Positions 15,494 through 23,126 of a DNA stretch of 23,126 nucleotides are shown piece after piece (the stretch's first letter is position 1; every line of letters starts with the position of its first letter). The position numbers and the translations under genes are program-made. The DNA is from Lachnospira sp. UBA4285 (GTDB lineage: Bacteria > Bacillota > Clostridia > Lachnospirales > Lachnospiraceae): contig DGVL01000153.1 of assembly GCA_002394965.1 (NCBI GenBank), forward strand, positions 14,289-37,414. The letters run 5' to 3'. The notes beneath the pieces are model-generated. The model saw only the letters and a program-made list of their open reading frames with translations. It was not told the DNA's origin and made no database searches.

Positions 15494-15512
15494 TATCAGA
15501 GTACTTCTGATA
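15494..15512. repeat. Short inverted repeat in the divergent intergenic region
   Basis: TATCAGA-GTACT-TCTGATA has perfect 7-bp arms. It lies in the 223-nt gap between the minus-strand kinase-like gene and the plus-strand TAXI/adhesin gene, in AT-rich sequence (TATATAAGTATAAAA follows at about 15523). It could be an operator for either gene. I see no clear promoter pair. Confidence 0.35.
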
Positions 15513-15602
15513 AAATGCAATGGTATATAAGTATAAAACTCCTGTAAAATTTCTCAAGATTTTATTCAATCGTTATTCCGCAGCCACGAAAGGAGACCTG
15601 CC

Positions 15603-18600
15603 TTGAAAAAAGGAAAATGGAAATCCATACTCGGCGCACTGATTATTGCCGCTTCCGCGGTTTTATCCGGATGCGGCCAGACGCGAATGATGTTCGGAAC
15701 CGGCGGAACCGCAGGCACGTACTACGCCTATGGCGGTGTTCTCGCGCAGTATATCTCCAATAATTCTGATGCCCGCGTTACAGCCGTCAGTTCCGGCGGA
15801 TCCAAAGTGAATATTCAGTCCATACAAGACGGAGACTTTCAAATGGGCTTCACCCAGTCAGACGTATGTGCGTATGCCTGGAACGGCACCAAAGCATTTG
15901 GAGATGACGGGCCCACCCATGATTTCAGGGTTCTCGGTGCGCTCTACAACGAAACGGTACAGCTCATCTCCATGAATCCGGATATCAAGTCTGTCGAAGA
16001 TCTGCGCGGCAAAAGAGTTTCTATCGGTGAGGCCGGTTCCGGTGTGGACTTCTCGTACTCGGTGAACGGCAAAATGTACGATTTCAGCCTTCCCGGAGGC
16101 GGATTTGTGAGTTTCACAAACCTCATAGAAGTGCTGGGTATAATTGAGGGAACGAACAGCGGAGAAAATGACATTGATTCTGCGGAAGTAACGGATCAAG
16201 ATGCGCTCACGCTGAGTGATGTGACGGTTTCCGAGGAGACAAAGAAATTCGTCGCGGACGTGGAGAGCATTGAGTTTTCGAATCCGGAACTGGTTTGGGT
16301 CGGGAAAGTTGAGACTGACAGCACAGTTGGCGGGATTAAAGAAGCCAACGGGCTGGAGGTACAGTATTCCGCAGAGCTGACCGAAGAGCAGATCGAAGAG
16401 ATTAACGCGCAGACCGTGGAGAGCGGCGACTGGGCGCTGGTCAGCATTCTTCCATTCCTGAGCGAGGAATCTCTGACCGTCACCATGAAGACCGGGGAAG
16501 TGTTTACGATCAAAGTGACGGATGCGCAGATCACAAAGACTGTGATCGACGCGAAGGGCGACACTTGGGAAATCACTGTTACTTATGGCGAAGATGCAGG
16601 AATCCCGAATGATGCCGAACTGAAGGCTGAAGAGATTTTGCCGGAGGATGCGCGGTATCAGGAATATTACCAGAAGGCTGTCGAGGCAGTATCTGGAGAA
16701 ACTGCAAAGGACAACTATGCGCATTTGTTCGATATTGAAATCCGGGCTGGCGATCAGAAGATCGAGCCACAGGCAAATGTGTCTATGAGCATTAAACTGC
16801 TTGATGCCCCGGAAGACCCCGTCAGCGAGCTGAAAGTTGTTCACTTCGGCGCAGAGGGCGTTGAAGTGATGGAAACGGAAATTTCAGGGAATGATGAAAC
16901 TGCTGCAACTGCTTTTAATTCAGAAGGAACTGCAACTGAACTGAAATTCATGACGGATGAGTTCTCGGTGTATGCAGTGGTGGAGCCGAATGCGCTGGAA
17001 ACTGCTGCCGATGTCAGCGAGCTGGATGGAAATATGTTCTATGTCTCAATTGACAACAATAATCTGAGGTACTATGCAAAGAACAGTCTGAGCGGAAATT
17101 GTATTGCGAAAACGAATGCTTCGGATATCAGCTCGGCTGCACTTTACTATTTTGATGCGGTGGAAGGAACCGATAATCAATTTTATGTCTATACAGTTGA
17201 CGAAAACGGCAACAAAAAATACGTTCGGTATAAGTCTGACACCAGTAATGCGTTTGAATTTTCCGATGAGGCAACAATGGCTTTTACTGTTGAACAGCAT
17301 ACCGATTCGGGCGCGTTCTATATATATTATCAGAGAAGTAATGGCAATAAATGCGCATGGGGGTATAGCGGTAACGGATTGATCGGAGAGGATCAGAATG
17401 CAAGAGCAAATAACAAGGTGATCCTTACAAAAACCTTGAAAAGCGACCCCTATGGGCTTGACGGAAAATCATACGGCATTATATACGCCACCACAACCTC
17501 GGGCAATGCTATGACGGCGACTGCCGCAAATAGCAATACAAGACTTTCCGGAAAGACAATGACCATTAAAGTGGATCCCATCTCACGCACGGAAAATGTC
17601 TATGTGGCCAAGGACAGCAACATCCAGATGTGGACATTTACCTATATTAGCGGCGCCGAATATTACATCACAACAGAGGTTAACGGCACATTAAAGTACC
17701 TTAGAATTGCCAGTGATTCAATCTCATTGGTGGAGGCGTCGGATATAGATGACAACTGCATCATTACTGTAGAAGAAGGTACCGGGACATACAGCGGCAA
17801 ATATAAGTTCAGCAGCAATGGTTATGCGCTGAAATCGAACGGCTCCTTCCAAAGCCGGACGGACCTTACAACAGGCAATGATGCTTCCTGCTGGCTGAGC
17901 TTTGCCGAACTCTCCAATCTGAATGAGGACGATTTTGTCACCTACACAGCTACCAAGGTGAGTGTATCCGGAGACACAGATGAAAATGGCAATATCGACT
18001 ACGATGTGAAGAATGGCGACCAGGTCATTATCTATACAAGAATCTGGAATGAAAATACCCTCCAATATGACTACTACGCCATTGACCATGACGGTATGCT
18101 GGTGAAGGCCTATGAGAGCGGCGACACCATTTCCTGGGTTGGCACCAAGGTCAATACCATGCTTTGGGACTTCACAGAGTATTATAACGATGACGGCACG
18201 CCAAACTATTATTACGAGCTGCAGAATGCCTATTCCGGCAAATACATCGCGCCGCAGGTGTCCGGCGGTACGTTCCTGTCTGACAATACCATCGGCATCA
18301 ATATGAATGGCCGCCGCAACGGGGATTATTACAGCACGATCATTGCCTGGGATGACCCGTACTATGATTACTCGGCTCTGAAAGCTCTGAATTATCAGCT
18401 GACCTACGCACCGCTGTCCAAGGCGGATACCTTCTACTTTGCGATTATGAAGCCGGATGATTCGGAAGATAAGCTTTCGCAGGTGGCTACTATCGATCAT
18501 ACATCCTATGGCATCACGCTGAAGATGCAAAATTACACGGGAACCGTAACGGGATCGAACTGTGCAACACAGACGGAGGTATTGCAGAACACTACATATA

Positions 18601-21600
18601 ACCAGTGGAACGGCGTAAAGAATCTGCTGAATAAATATATTGCGGAAGGAGAGGAGTATCCGACCAGTACGCTTACCGGTACTTCTCTGGGACAGCTATA
18701 CAGTGGTGCAATGGAGGTCAATCACCAGTTTCTCCTGAGTACCTACCAGGAGACGGGATATTTTGAGTTTGACAGTACGCAGAACTTTGCCCACCTGATC
18801 ACCAGTGTGAGCGATAAGTGGTATGGGGTAGAGAGACCGGACGGCAACGGCACCTATACAGTCGGCGATTTTGTAGTATACGATCAGATCGCAACCACAG
18901 ATGAAAGCAACGGTATTACCCGTCGTCATGGACAGTTCTTCCCGTATAATGACCTCACAGAAAATTCATATGTAAACTGGGTCAATGACACAGATATTCA
19001 TGGCAATATGCTTTCCTCACTGGATCCCCGCTATGGAGAAAAGCTGTATAAAATCCATCGTACCAACAATGCGAACACAGATCCGGCCAATGCGATCTAT
19101 TTCTTCGGCATGGAGATGGATGCCAGCTTCATGCAGAGCGAGAGTGGACTGGATGCCTGGAGACACGACCTGATCTTCGAGTTCTCCGGGGATGACGATT
19201 TCTGGCTGTATATTGATGATGTGCTGGTGCTGGATCTGGGCGGTATCCACTCTGCTCTGGATGGAAGCGTCAACTTCAGGACCGGCAAAGTCATTGAAAA
19301 CGGAAAAGAATCCAACCTGAGGGACCGCTTTGAGACCGCCTACAAAGCGCAGTATCCGGATAAGATGCAGGATGAGGTGGACGCATGGCTGGATGGCATC
19401 TTTAAGGATGGCGGGACTGTATTTAAGGACTATTCCGGTCATACGATGAAGATGTACTATATGGAACGAGGCGCCGGCGCATCGAACATCCACATGCGCT
19501 TCAATCTGGCTCCCTATACTGCCGGTGAAGTCCTGCTGGAAAAGGAAGTCAGCGGAACAGAAACCACAGATTCCGGTATGCTGTTCCCGTTCCAGATTTT
19601 CTATAAGGATAGTACGACAAGCTATGTATATCAGCCGGTGACGGGTGATTTCTCTGTGACGGATTCTCAGGATGCCTCTGTTCCGATTTCCTATGCAGCG
19701 TCCGCAACCGTAAATGGCATGACGTATGAGCATGTGTTCTATCTCAAGCCTGGTCAGATTGCTTCCATCAAACTGCCAAGGGAGGAAACAGAGTACTATA
19801 TTGTGGAGTGCGGGCAGGATACCGGTACCTATGACAAAGTGACCATCAATGGAACCGAGAATGAAGGGACCGCAGCAACAAAGGACGGGTACAGAGATTA
19901 CAAGACCGCGGAAACCACTGTTTCCGGCCAGAAAAAGGTCATTTACGACAACCATGTCAGCGAGGACGCGCTGCACAGTCTGATCATTACCAAGAAGCTG
20001 TGGCGAGAATACGCTAAGGAAACGAAAATTACAGCGGATGAAGATGAAACAACCTTCCGCTTCCGTATCTATATCGGAAAAGATGGCGAGGATTATACGG
20101 TCTACAACACCGGCAGATACTATGTAAAGAACCCGGCGGGAGAATACTGCATCTATCAAAACGGCGGCTTCGTGTCTACAGGAAAGACAGTATTCTCCGA
20201 ACTCGGTAATACGTCCGAGTCTGTGCTTGTAAAAACCGAACAGGAGCAGGCGACGTTCCATACTTCTCCCGGCGGCGCTGCGGACAAAATTCCCGCAGGA
20301 TACAGTATTGAGATTCCGGGTCTGACAGATGGCACCGCATTTATGGTTATAGAACGCAGCGATGAAATCCCGGCAGGCTATAACCTGATTGACTATGTTC
20401 GTAGCAGCAGAGAGACATTGCCGGAAGGCGAGACCGCGAACGCCGGTGTGATTGACAGGCAGGATGAAACCGTCATCGTGCACAACCAGCATGGCTACGG
20501 CCTGACGGTAAAGAAGGTCTGGTCAGACGCGGCGTTCATGGATGACCATGACTATATCTATTTTGCAGTCTATATGAAAGGTGCCGATGATTCCCTGACA
20601 CTGGTGGACGGCTCTGTACGACAGCTTGGAAAGACGGCAACGTCCCTGAACTGGTTCTTCCCGGAGCTGACGAATGGAAAGACACTGAATGATTATCTGG
20701 TATATGAAATAACTCTGTCCGGTGACTATACGGTTGATGAAGCCGGGAAGGTTACTTTGGGAGACGGCTGCACCGTCACAAAGATCGAAGAAAATGGAAC
20801 ACTGACCGTTGGCGGAACCACGAACGAACACGGATACTCTGACAAGTTTGACTACACGGCAAGCTATAGCCGTCAGGAGTTGACTGAAGCGCAGCTTGCA
20901 GATACAAGTGTTAATTCCCGGACGGATACGGTGACCAACACCCGCCCCGGCATCAAGCTGGTCAAGACGGACCTGAGTGGTGCTCCGCTGGAAGGCGCAA
21001 AATTCACACTGGTGAAGTCAGGTAATGAGGCTTCAAAGAAAACCTTTACCTCTGATGAGGCTGGTCTTATTGCGGTCGCGTATCTGACATCCGGGGAAGA
21101 ATATATCCTGACAGAAACAGCTGCACCATATAAATATCTGTCGCTGATCGATTCGCTGACCATTAAGGTTGAGAATGGTACGCTGTATGTAAATGGCGAG
21201 ACTGCCGCCGCTGAAGGTGCCTGCTATTCCATCAAACAGGTTGCGGAACCTACCGCAACGGATATGCCGACCGTCACCATTTCGAACCGCGCGTTTACCC
21301 TGACCGCAGTCAAGAAGGACGCTGTCAACAACGAAGCGATTTCCGGCGTAACATTCGCCCTTTATAATGAGACGACAGATTACTATACCGGAAATCCGAT
21401 GCGGGACTATTATCCGAAGGATGGATTTGAAACCCTGGTCACGGATGAGAACGGAGTCATTCCCAAAATCGATCTGGATCATCTTGCTGCGGGCACGTAC
21501 TATTTGCATGAGACAGGCACGCCTACAACGTATCAGCAGGCCGATTATGATATCCGCCTGACGATTTCCGCTACCGGACAGGTGACGATCCAAAAGGCAG

Positions 21601-22211
21601 TCTCAACGTATGATTCAAAAACGAAGACCTACAGCTGGACATTTTCAGATATTGAATCGACAGAGGCCGAGGTAATAACGGAAGCAGATGGCAATGTGAC
21701 GCTCGTGGTTAAAAACCAGCCGGCTAAGGGTGTGCAAGTTCTAAAAGTTGGTGACGGCCTGAAAACGAATCCTCTTAGCGGCGCTGAGTTTGCGTTGTAC
21801 AAAATCACGCAGATATCGGACGATCAGCCTAAGGACGGTGAGACTCCCATTCTGACCGGCACAACGGATGAGAAAGGCATCCTGAATCTTGGCGCTTTAG
21901 ATAGCAGCACAACATATTATCTGTATGAGACAAAAGCGCCCGATGGATATAACATGCTGACCGCGCCGGTGAGAATTATCACGATGAGCGGTGGTAAGAT
22001 ATCCGCTTACCTGACGGGACCGCTTGATGTAACGACCATTGAAGAAGAGGATCGCACGGAAGTGGTGAGGATTCAGGTGAGCAATTCCTCCGGCTATGAA
22101 CTACCCTCCACCGGCGGCCCCGGCACACATCTGTTCACCATCCTCGGATCCATCCTGATCTGCCTTGCCGGAGCATCCCTGCTTCTAATGCGTCGGAGGA
22201 GAAGAGCGTAA
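15603..22211 (+). CDS. Chimeric giant surface protein: TAXI-TRAP receptor N-terminus joined to an LPXTG adhesin
   Basis: The frame is 2202 residues from TTG 15603, with GAAAGGAG 7 nt ahead. Residues 1-24 are a lipoprotein signal with lipobox LSGC (Cys24). Residues 25 to about 148 match the first lobe of TAXI-family TRAP solute receptors (MMFGTGGTAGTYYAYGGVLA, then VEDLRGKRVSIGEAGSG). At V148-F150 the text switches to an adhesin: an N-terminal region to about 460 (FSLPGGGFVSFTNLIEVLGI, SEETKKFVADVE); three beta-rich repeats with ricin/fascin-like YYI/W patterns (about 470-920); a fibro-slime/PA14-like domain (about 1050-1305, GDDDFWLYIDDVLVLDLGGI); and about six CnaB/SpaA-like modules (about 1306-2160). 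The end is LPSTG (2167-2171), a membrane helix (about 2176-2196) and RRRRRA. Lipid and sortase anchors in one protein are contradictory. The rest of the TAXI receptor and any TRAP permease gene are absent. Confidence 0.85.
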   Translation: MKKGKWKSILGALIIAASAVLSGCGQTRMMFGTGGTAGTYYAYGGVLAQYISNNSDARVTAVSSGGSKVNIQSIQDGDFQMGFTQSDVCAYAWNGTKAFGDDGPTHDFRVLGALYNETVQLISMNPDIKSVEDLRGKRVSIGEAGSGVDFSYSVNGKMYDFSLPGGGFVSFTNLIEVLGIIEGTNSGENDIDSAEVTDQDALTLSDVTVSEETKKFVADVESIEFSNPELVWVGKVETDSTVGGIKEANGLEVQYSAELTEEQIEEINAQTVESGDWALVSILPFLSEESLTVTMKTGEVFTIKVTDAQITKTVIDAKGDTWEITVTYGEDAGIPNDAELKAEEILPEDARYQEYYQKAVEAVSGETAKDNYAHLFDIEIRAGDQKIEPQANVSMSIKLLDAPEDPVSELKVVHFGAEGVEVMETEISGNDETAATAFNSEGTATELKFMTDEFSVYAVVEPNALETAADVSELDGNMFYVSIDNNNLRYYAKNSLSGNCIAKTNASDISSAALYYFDAVEGTDNQFYVYTVDENGNKKYVRYKSDTSNAFEFSDEATMAFTVEQHTDSGAFYIYYQRSNGNKCAWGYSGNGLIGEDQNARANNKVILTKTLKSDPYGLDGKSYGIIYATTTSGNAMTATAANSNTRLSGKTMTIKVDPISRTENVYVAKDSNIQMWTFTYISGAEYYITTEVNGTLKYLRIASDSISLVEASDIDDNCIITVEEGTGTYSGKYKFSSNGYALKSNGSFQSRTDLTTGNDASCWLSFAELSNLNEDDFVTYTATKVSVSGDTDENGNIDYDVKNGDQVIIYTRIWNENTLQYDYYAIDHDGMLVKAYESGDTISWVGTKVNTMLWDFTEYYNDDGTPNYYYELQNAYSGKYIAPQVSGGTFLSDNTIGINMNGRRNGDYYSTIIAWDDPYYDYSALKALNYQLTYAPLSKADTFYFAIMKPDDSEDKLSQVATIDHTSYGITLKMQNYTGTVTGSNCATQTEVLQNTTYNQWNGVKNLLNKYIAEGEEYPTSTLTGTSLGQLYSGAMEVNHQFLLSTYQETGYFEFDSTQNFAHLITSVSDKWYGVERPDGNGTYTVGDFVVYDQIATTDESNGITRRHGQFFPYNDLTENSYVNWVNDTDIHGNMLSSLDPRYGEKLYKIHRTNNANTDPANAIYFFGMEMDASFMQSESGLDAWRHDLIFEFSGDDDFWLYIDDVLVLDLGGIHSALDGSVNFRTGKVIENGKESNLRDRFETAYKAQYPDKMQDEVDAWLDGIFKDGGTVFKDYSGHTMKMYYMERGAGASNIHMRFNLAPYTAGEVLLEKEVSGTETTDSGMLFPFQIFYKDSTTSYVYQPVTGDFSVTDSQDASVPISYAASATVNGMTYEHVFYLKPGQIASIKLPREETEYYIVECGQDTGTYDKVTINGTENEGTAATKDGYRDYKTAETTVSGQKKVIYDNHVSEDALHSLIITKKLWREYAKETKITADEDETTFRFRIYIGKDGEDYTVYNTGRYYVKNPAGEYCIYQNGGFVSTGKTVFSELGNTSESVLVKTEQEQATFHTSPGGAADKIPAGYSIEIPGLTDGTAFMVIERSDEIPAGYNLIDYVRSSRETLPEGETANAGVIDRQDETVIVHNQHGYGLTVKKVWSDAAFMDDHDYIYFAVYMKGADDSLTLVDGSVRQLGKTATSLNWFFPELTNGKTLNDYLVYEITLSGDYTVDEAGKVTLGDGCTVTKIEENGTLTVGGTTNEHGYSDKFDYTASYSRQELTEAQLADTSVNSRTDTVTNTRPGIKLVKTDLSGAPLEGAKFTLVKSGNEASKKTFTSDEAGLIAVAYLTSGEEYILTETAAPYKYLSLIDSLTIKVENGTLYVNGETAAAEGACYSIKQVAEPTATDMPTVTISNRAFTLTAVKKDAVNNEAISGVTFALYNETTDYYTGNPMRDYYPKDGFETLVTDENGVIPKIDLDHLAAGTYYLHETGTPTTYQQADYDIRLTISATGQVTIQKAVSTYDSKTKTYSWTFSDIESTEAEVITEADGNVTLVVKNQPAKGVQVLKVGDGLKTNPLSGAEFALYKITQISDDQPKDGETPILTGTTDEKGILNLGALDSSTTYYLYETKAPDGYNMLTAPVRIITMSGGKISAYLTGPLDVTTIEEEDRTEVVRIQVSNSSGYELPSTGGPGTHLFTILGSILICLAGASLLLMRRRRRA
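16041..16052 (+). other. Junction between TAXI receptor and adhesin sequence
   Basis: The codons GGT GTG GAC TTC encode G147-F150. Up to GEAGSG the protein is TAXI receptor, where a continuation into the hinge and second lobe is expected. From about DFSYSVNGKMYDF it is clostridial adhesin. Base composition also falls further to the right: the 60 bases at 15661-15720 hold 36 G+C, while those at 17041-17100 hold 22. The exact break could be several codons either side. Confidence 0.65.
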
Positions 22212-22221
22212 CCGACAACAA

Positions 22222-22354
22222 ATGAATCACAATGCACCGGATGGCATGGCTGCCGGAAGGTACGAAGGCCGGTCCCAATGTGAGCGTGAATGCTCGCGGC
22301 GGGCTGGTCTTTTGTTTTGCGGTCGGGTTAGCGAAAACTAACTACAAGATATAA
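22222..22354 (+). other. GC-rich stretch with two overlapping tiny open frames after the adhesin
   Basis: Between the adhesin stop and the minus-strand gene, two small frames are open: 22222-22341 (39 residues, Arg/Cys-rich) and 22241-22354 (37 residues, beginning MAWLPEGTKAGPNVSVNARG). Neither has a convincing ribosome binding site, so I do not call either a gene. The stretch is more GC-rich than its flanks and holds GGCCGGTC (22268-22275) and GGCTGGTC (about 22303-22310) as an imperfect direct repeat, plus GTTAG-CGAAAA-CTAAC near 22327-22342. I have an unverified impression of similar stretches in gut clostridial mobile elements. Confidence 0.35.
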
Positions 22355-22357
22355 AAT

Positions 22358-22391
22358 CAGCACCCGGTGGCAGTGTGGCCAGAGGGTGCTG
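22358..22391 (-). terminator. Terminator of the minus-strand helicase-type gene
   Basis: On the minus strand CAGCACCC and GGGTGCTG form an 8-bp stem with an inner TGGC/GCCA stem and a CACACT loop. ATTTTATAT follows, giving a short U run. It begins 8 nt after the stop codon of the minus-strand gene. The hairpin could also serve plus-strand transcripts, but no T run sits right behind it there. Confidence 0.65.
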
Positions 22392-22399
22392 GGAGTGCA

Positions 22400-23126
22400 T
22401 TATATTTTCCGTTCGCCGTACTCCTCAAAGATAGCATCAAGCTCATCATTGGATTTGATGGCGCGTACCTTATTTCTAATCTGGATTTTACCCATGTCGA
22501 GTCGATAGAAATGCTTCTTGCCATCAACGCCGCTTTGCTCACGTATCAATTCGATCCTTCCGAAGGAAGCACCATGCTTCTCGGCAAATTTTGCAAGCCC
22601 GATAGCTTTAGGACAGTTGTCCTTGCGGGATGGATCGTGCGGTTCCAGGATATCAAAGATATAGCCACTCGAATCTGCCCGGACAATTACAAGATCAGGA
22701 TACATAGGAGTCCAGACACCTTTTACCTCATAAGGGATTTCCAGAGACCAGGTCTTGCGGTCAAGGTTTCTCAGCCAGCAGACGGCATCGTCAATTTCTT
22801 CCTTCAGTACGCCGCTTTCCCAGGTGTTAAGGGCGATGTGCGCACTGCCGCCAGCTTCACAGAAAAGGTGCTTCTGATAAGCCTGTGCTGTTTCTGAAAT
22901 GGTAAAATCAATGGTTTTCGGAAGCTTCCATTCCAGAGGAACCGGCTGGACGGAGGAGTGTACCAGGCGGTCATATCGCGTTTGCTTTTCTTCGGATAAC
23001 TTACCTATGCTGCGCCGGTTGTTGTCATACAGAGAGAGGAAGCAAAGCTCGGCATATTTTTCGAGACGCTCCATTGCTGATGTATTGTCCGCAAGCATGA
23101 TCACTTCGATCTGTACGTCAATATAG
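22400..23126 (-). CDS. C-terminal part of a DEAD/DEAH helicase or type III restriction-like protein (truncated by the window edge)
   Basis: The frame ends in TAA at 22402-22400 and stays open to the right edge (the codons before the GTG at 23104 read YIDVQIEV), so the gene starts outside the window; 242 codons are visible. The best recognisable segment is MYPDLVIVRADSSGYIFDILEPHDP, followed by NCPKAIGLAKFAEKHG and FGRIELIREQ. From memory this resembles the C-terminal region of large helicase/Res-type proteins of restriction or defence loci. The PD...DILE pattern looks like a nuclease-fold strand pair but lacks the Lys of PD-(D/E)XK. No helicase motif lies within the visible part, so this assignment rests on C-terminal resemblance only. 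Confidence 0.5.
   Translation of the reverse strand, partial: YIDVQIEVIMLADNTSAMERLEKYAELCFLSLYDNNRRSIGKLSEEKQTRYDRLVHSSVQPVPLEWKLPKTIDFTISETAQAYQKHLFCEAGGSAHIALNTWESGVLKEEIDDAVCWLRNLDRKTWSLEIPYEVKGVWTPMYPDLVIVRADSSGYIFDILEPHDPSRKDNCPKAIGLAKFAEKHGASFGRIELIREQSGVDGKKHFYRLDMGKIQIRNKVRAIKSNDELDAIFEEYGERKI

Noticed and set aside
15858..16844. Long open frame of 328 codons on the minus strand across the TAXI/adhesin join
   Set aside because: It is antisense to the large plus-strand frame, has no recognisable domain, and results from biased codon use. It was considered as evidence about the join but carries none.
19017..20492. Minus-strand open frame of 491 codons inside the adhesin
   Set aside because: The plus-strand reading has clear fibro-slime and CnaB motifs here. 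The antisense reading gives no known fold and no ribosome binding site.
16030..22282. Similar words AGGCCGGTTCCGGTGTG (16030) and AGGCCGGTCCCAATGTG (22266) as possible direct repeats flanking an insertion
   Set aside because: Only 14 of 17 bases agree, in GC-rich text, and the second copy is not at a gene boundary. Chance is a sufficient explanation.
22367..22897. Plus-strand open frame of 176 codons over the helicase-type gene
   Set aside because: The minus-strand frame is longer, continues through the window edge and has a terminator at its end. The plus frame has no recognisable product.
1..23126. tRNA, rRNA, CRISPR array, insertion sequence or integrase
   Set aside because: I read both strands for cloverleaf ends, regularly spaced repeats and transposase or recombinase motifs and recognised none.

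Overview
The window looks like chromosomal DNA of a gut-type clostridium (Firmicutes, probably Lachnospiraceae-like). The evidence is RecU, a HisZ/short-HisG pair, a ribosomal protein L27 with an N-terminal extension next to its Prp protease, the rplU-prp-rpmA-obg and yhbY-nadD-yqeK-rsfS gene orders, a Bacillus-type SOS box, and strong purine-rich ribosome binding sites throughout. I recognise no tRNA, rRNA, CRISPR array or transposase. No stretch longer than 300 bases lacks a gene.

Layout. 1-2305 (+): the tail of an RsuA-type pseudouridine synthase, a small two-helix membrane protein of unknown function, an RluA-family pseudouridine synthase, and recU. 2306-7906 (+): a compact histidine operon hisZ-hisG-hisD-hisB-hisA-hisI. 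A candidate promoter with an overlapping perfect palindrome lies in front of it. The last gene fuses a HisA/HisF-like barrel that has lost both catalytic aspartates to a complete HisI domain. hisH, hisF, hisE and hisC are not here. 7915-9610 (+): a short RNase E/G and a PAP2-type phosphatase run on directly behind the his genes.

9611-13954 (+): a promoter and L21-type leader, then rplU-prp-rpmA, a strong hairpin terminator immediately before the obg ribosome binding site, and obg-yhbY-nadD-yqeK-rsfS. This block covers ribosome assembly and NAD synthesis. 14062-15379 (-): lexA with an SOS box, preceded by a cytidylate kinase-like gene.

15603-22211 (+) is the most unusual part. One uninterrupted reading frame of 2202 residues begins as a TAXI-type TRAP solute-receptor lipoprotein (residues 1 to about 148). 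It then changes abruptly and in frame into a giant cell-wall adhesin with fibro-slime/PA14-like and CnaB-like modules, an LPSTG sortase signal and a membrane anchor. This is either a real gene fusion, in which an adhesin captured a lipoprotein export signal, or a false join in the assembly. If it is a false join, everything right of about 16050 belongs to another locus. After it come a short GC-rich stretch with two overlapping tiny open frames, a terminator on the minus strand, and the C-terminal part of a helicase/restriction-type protein (-) that runs off the right edge.
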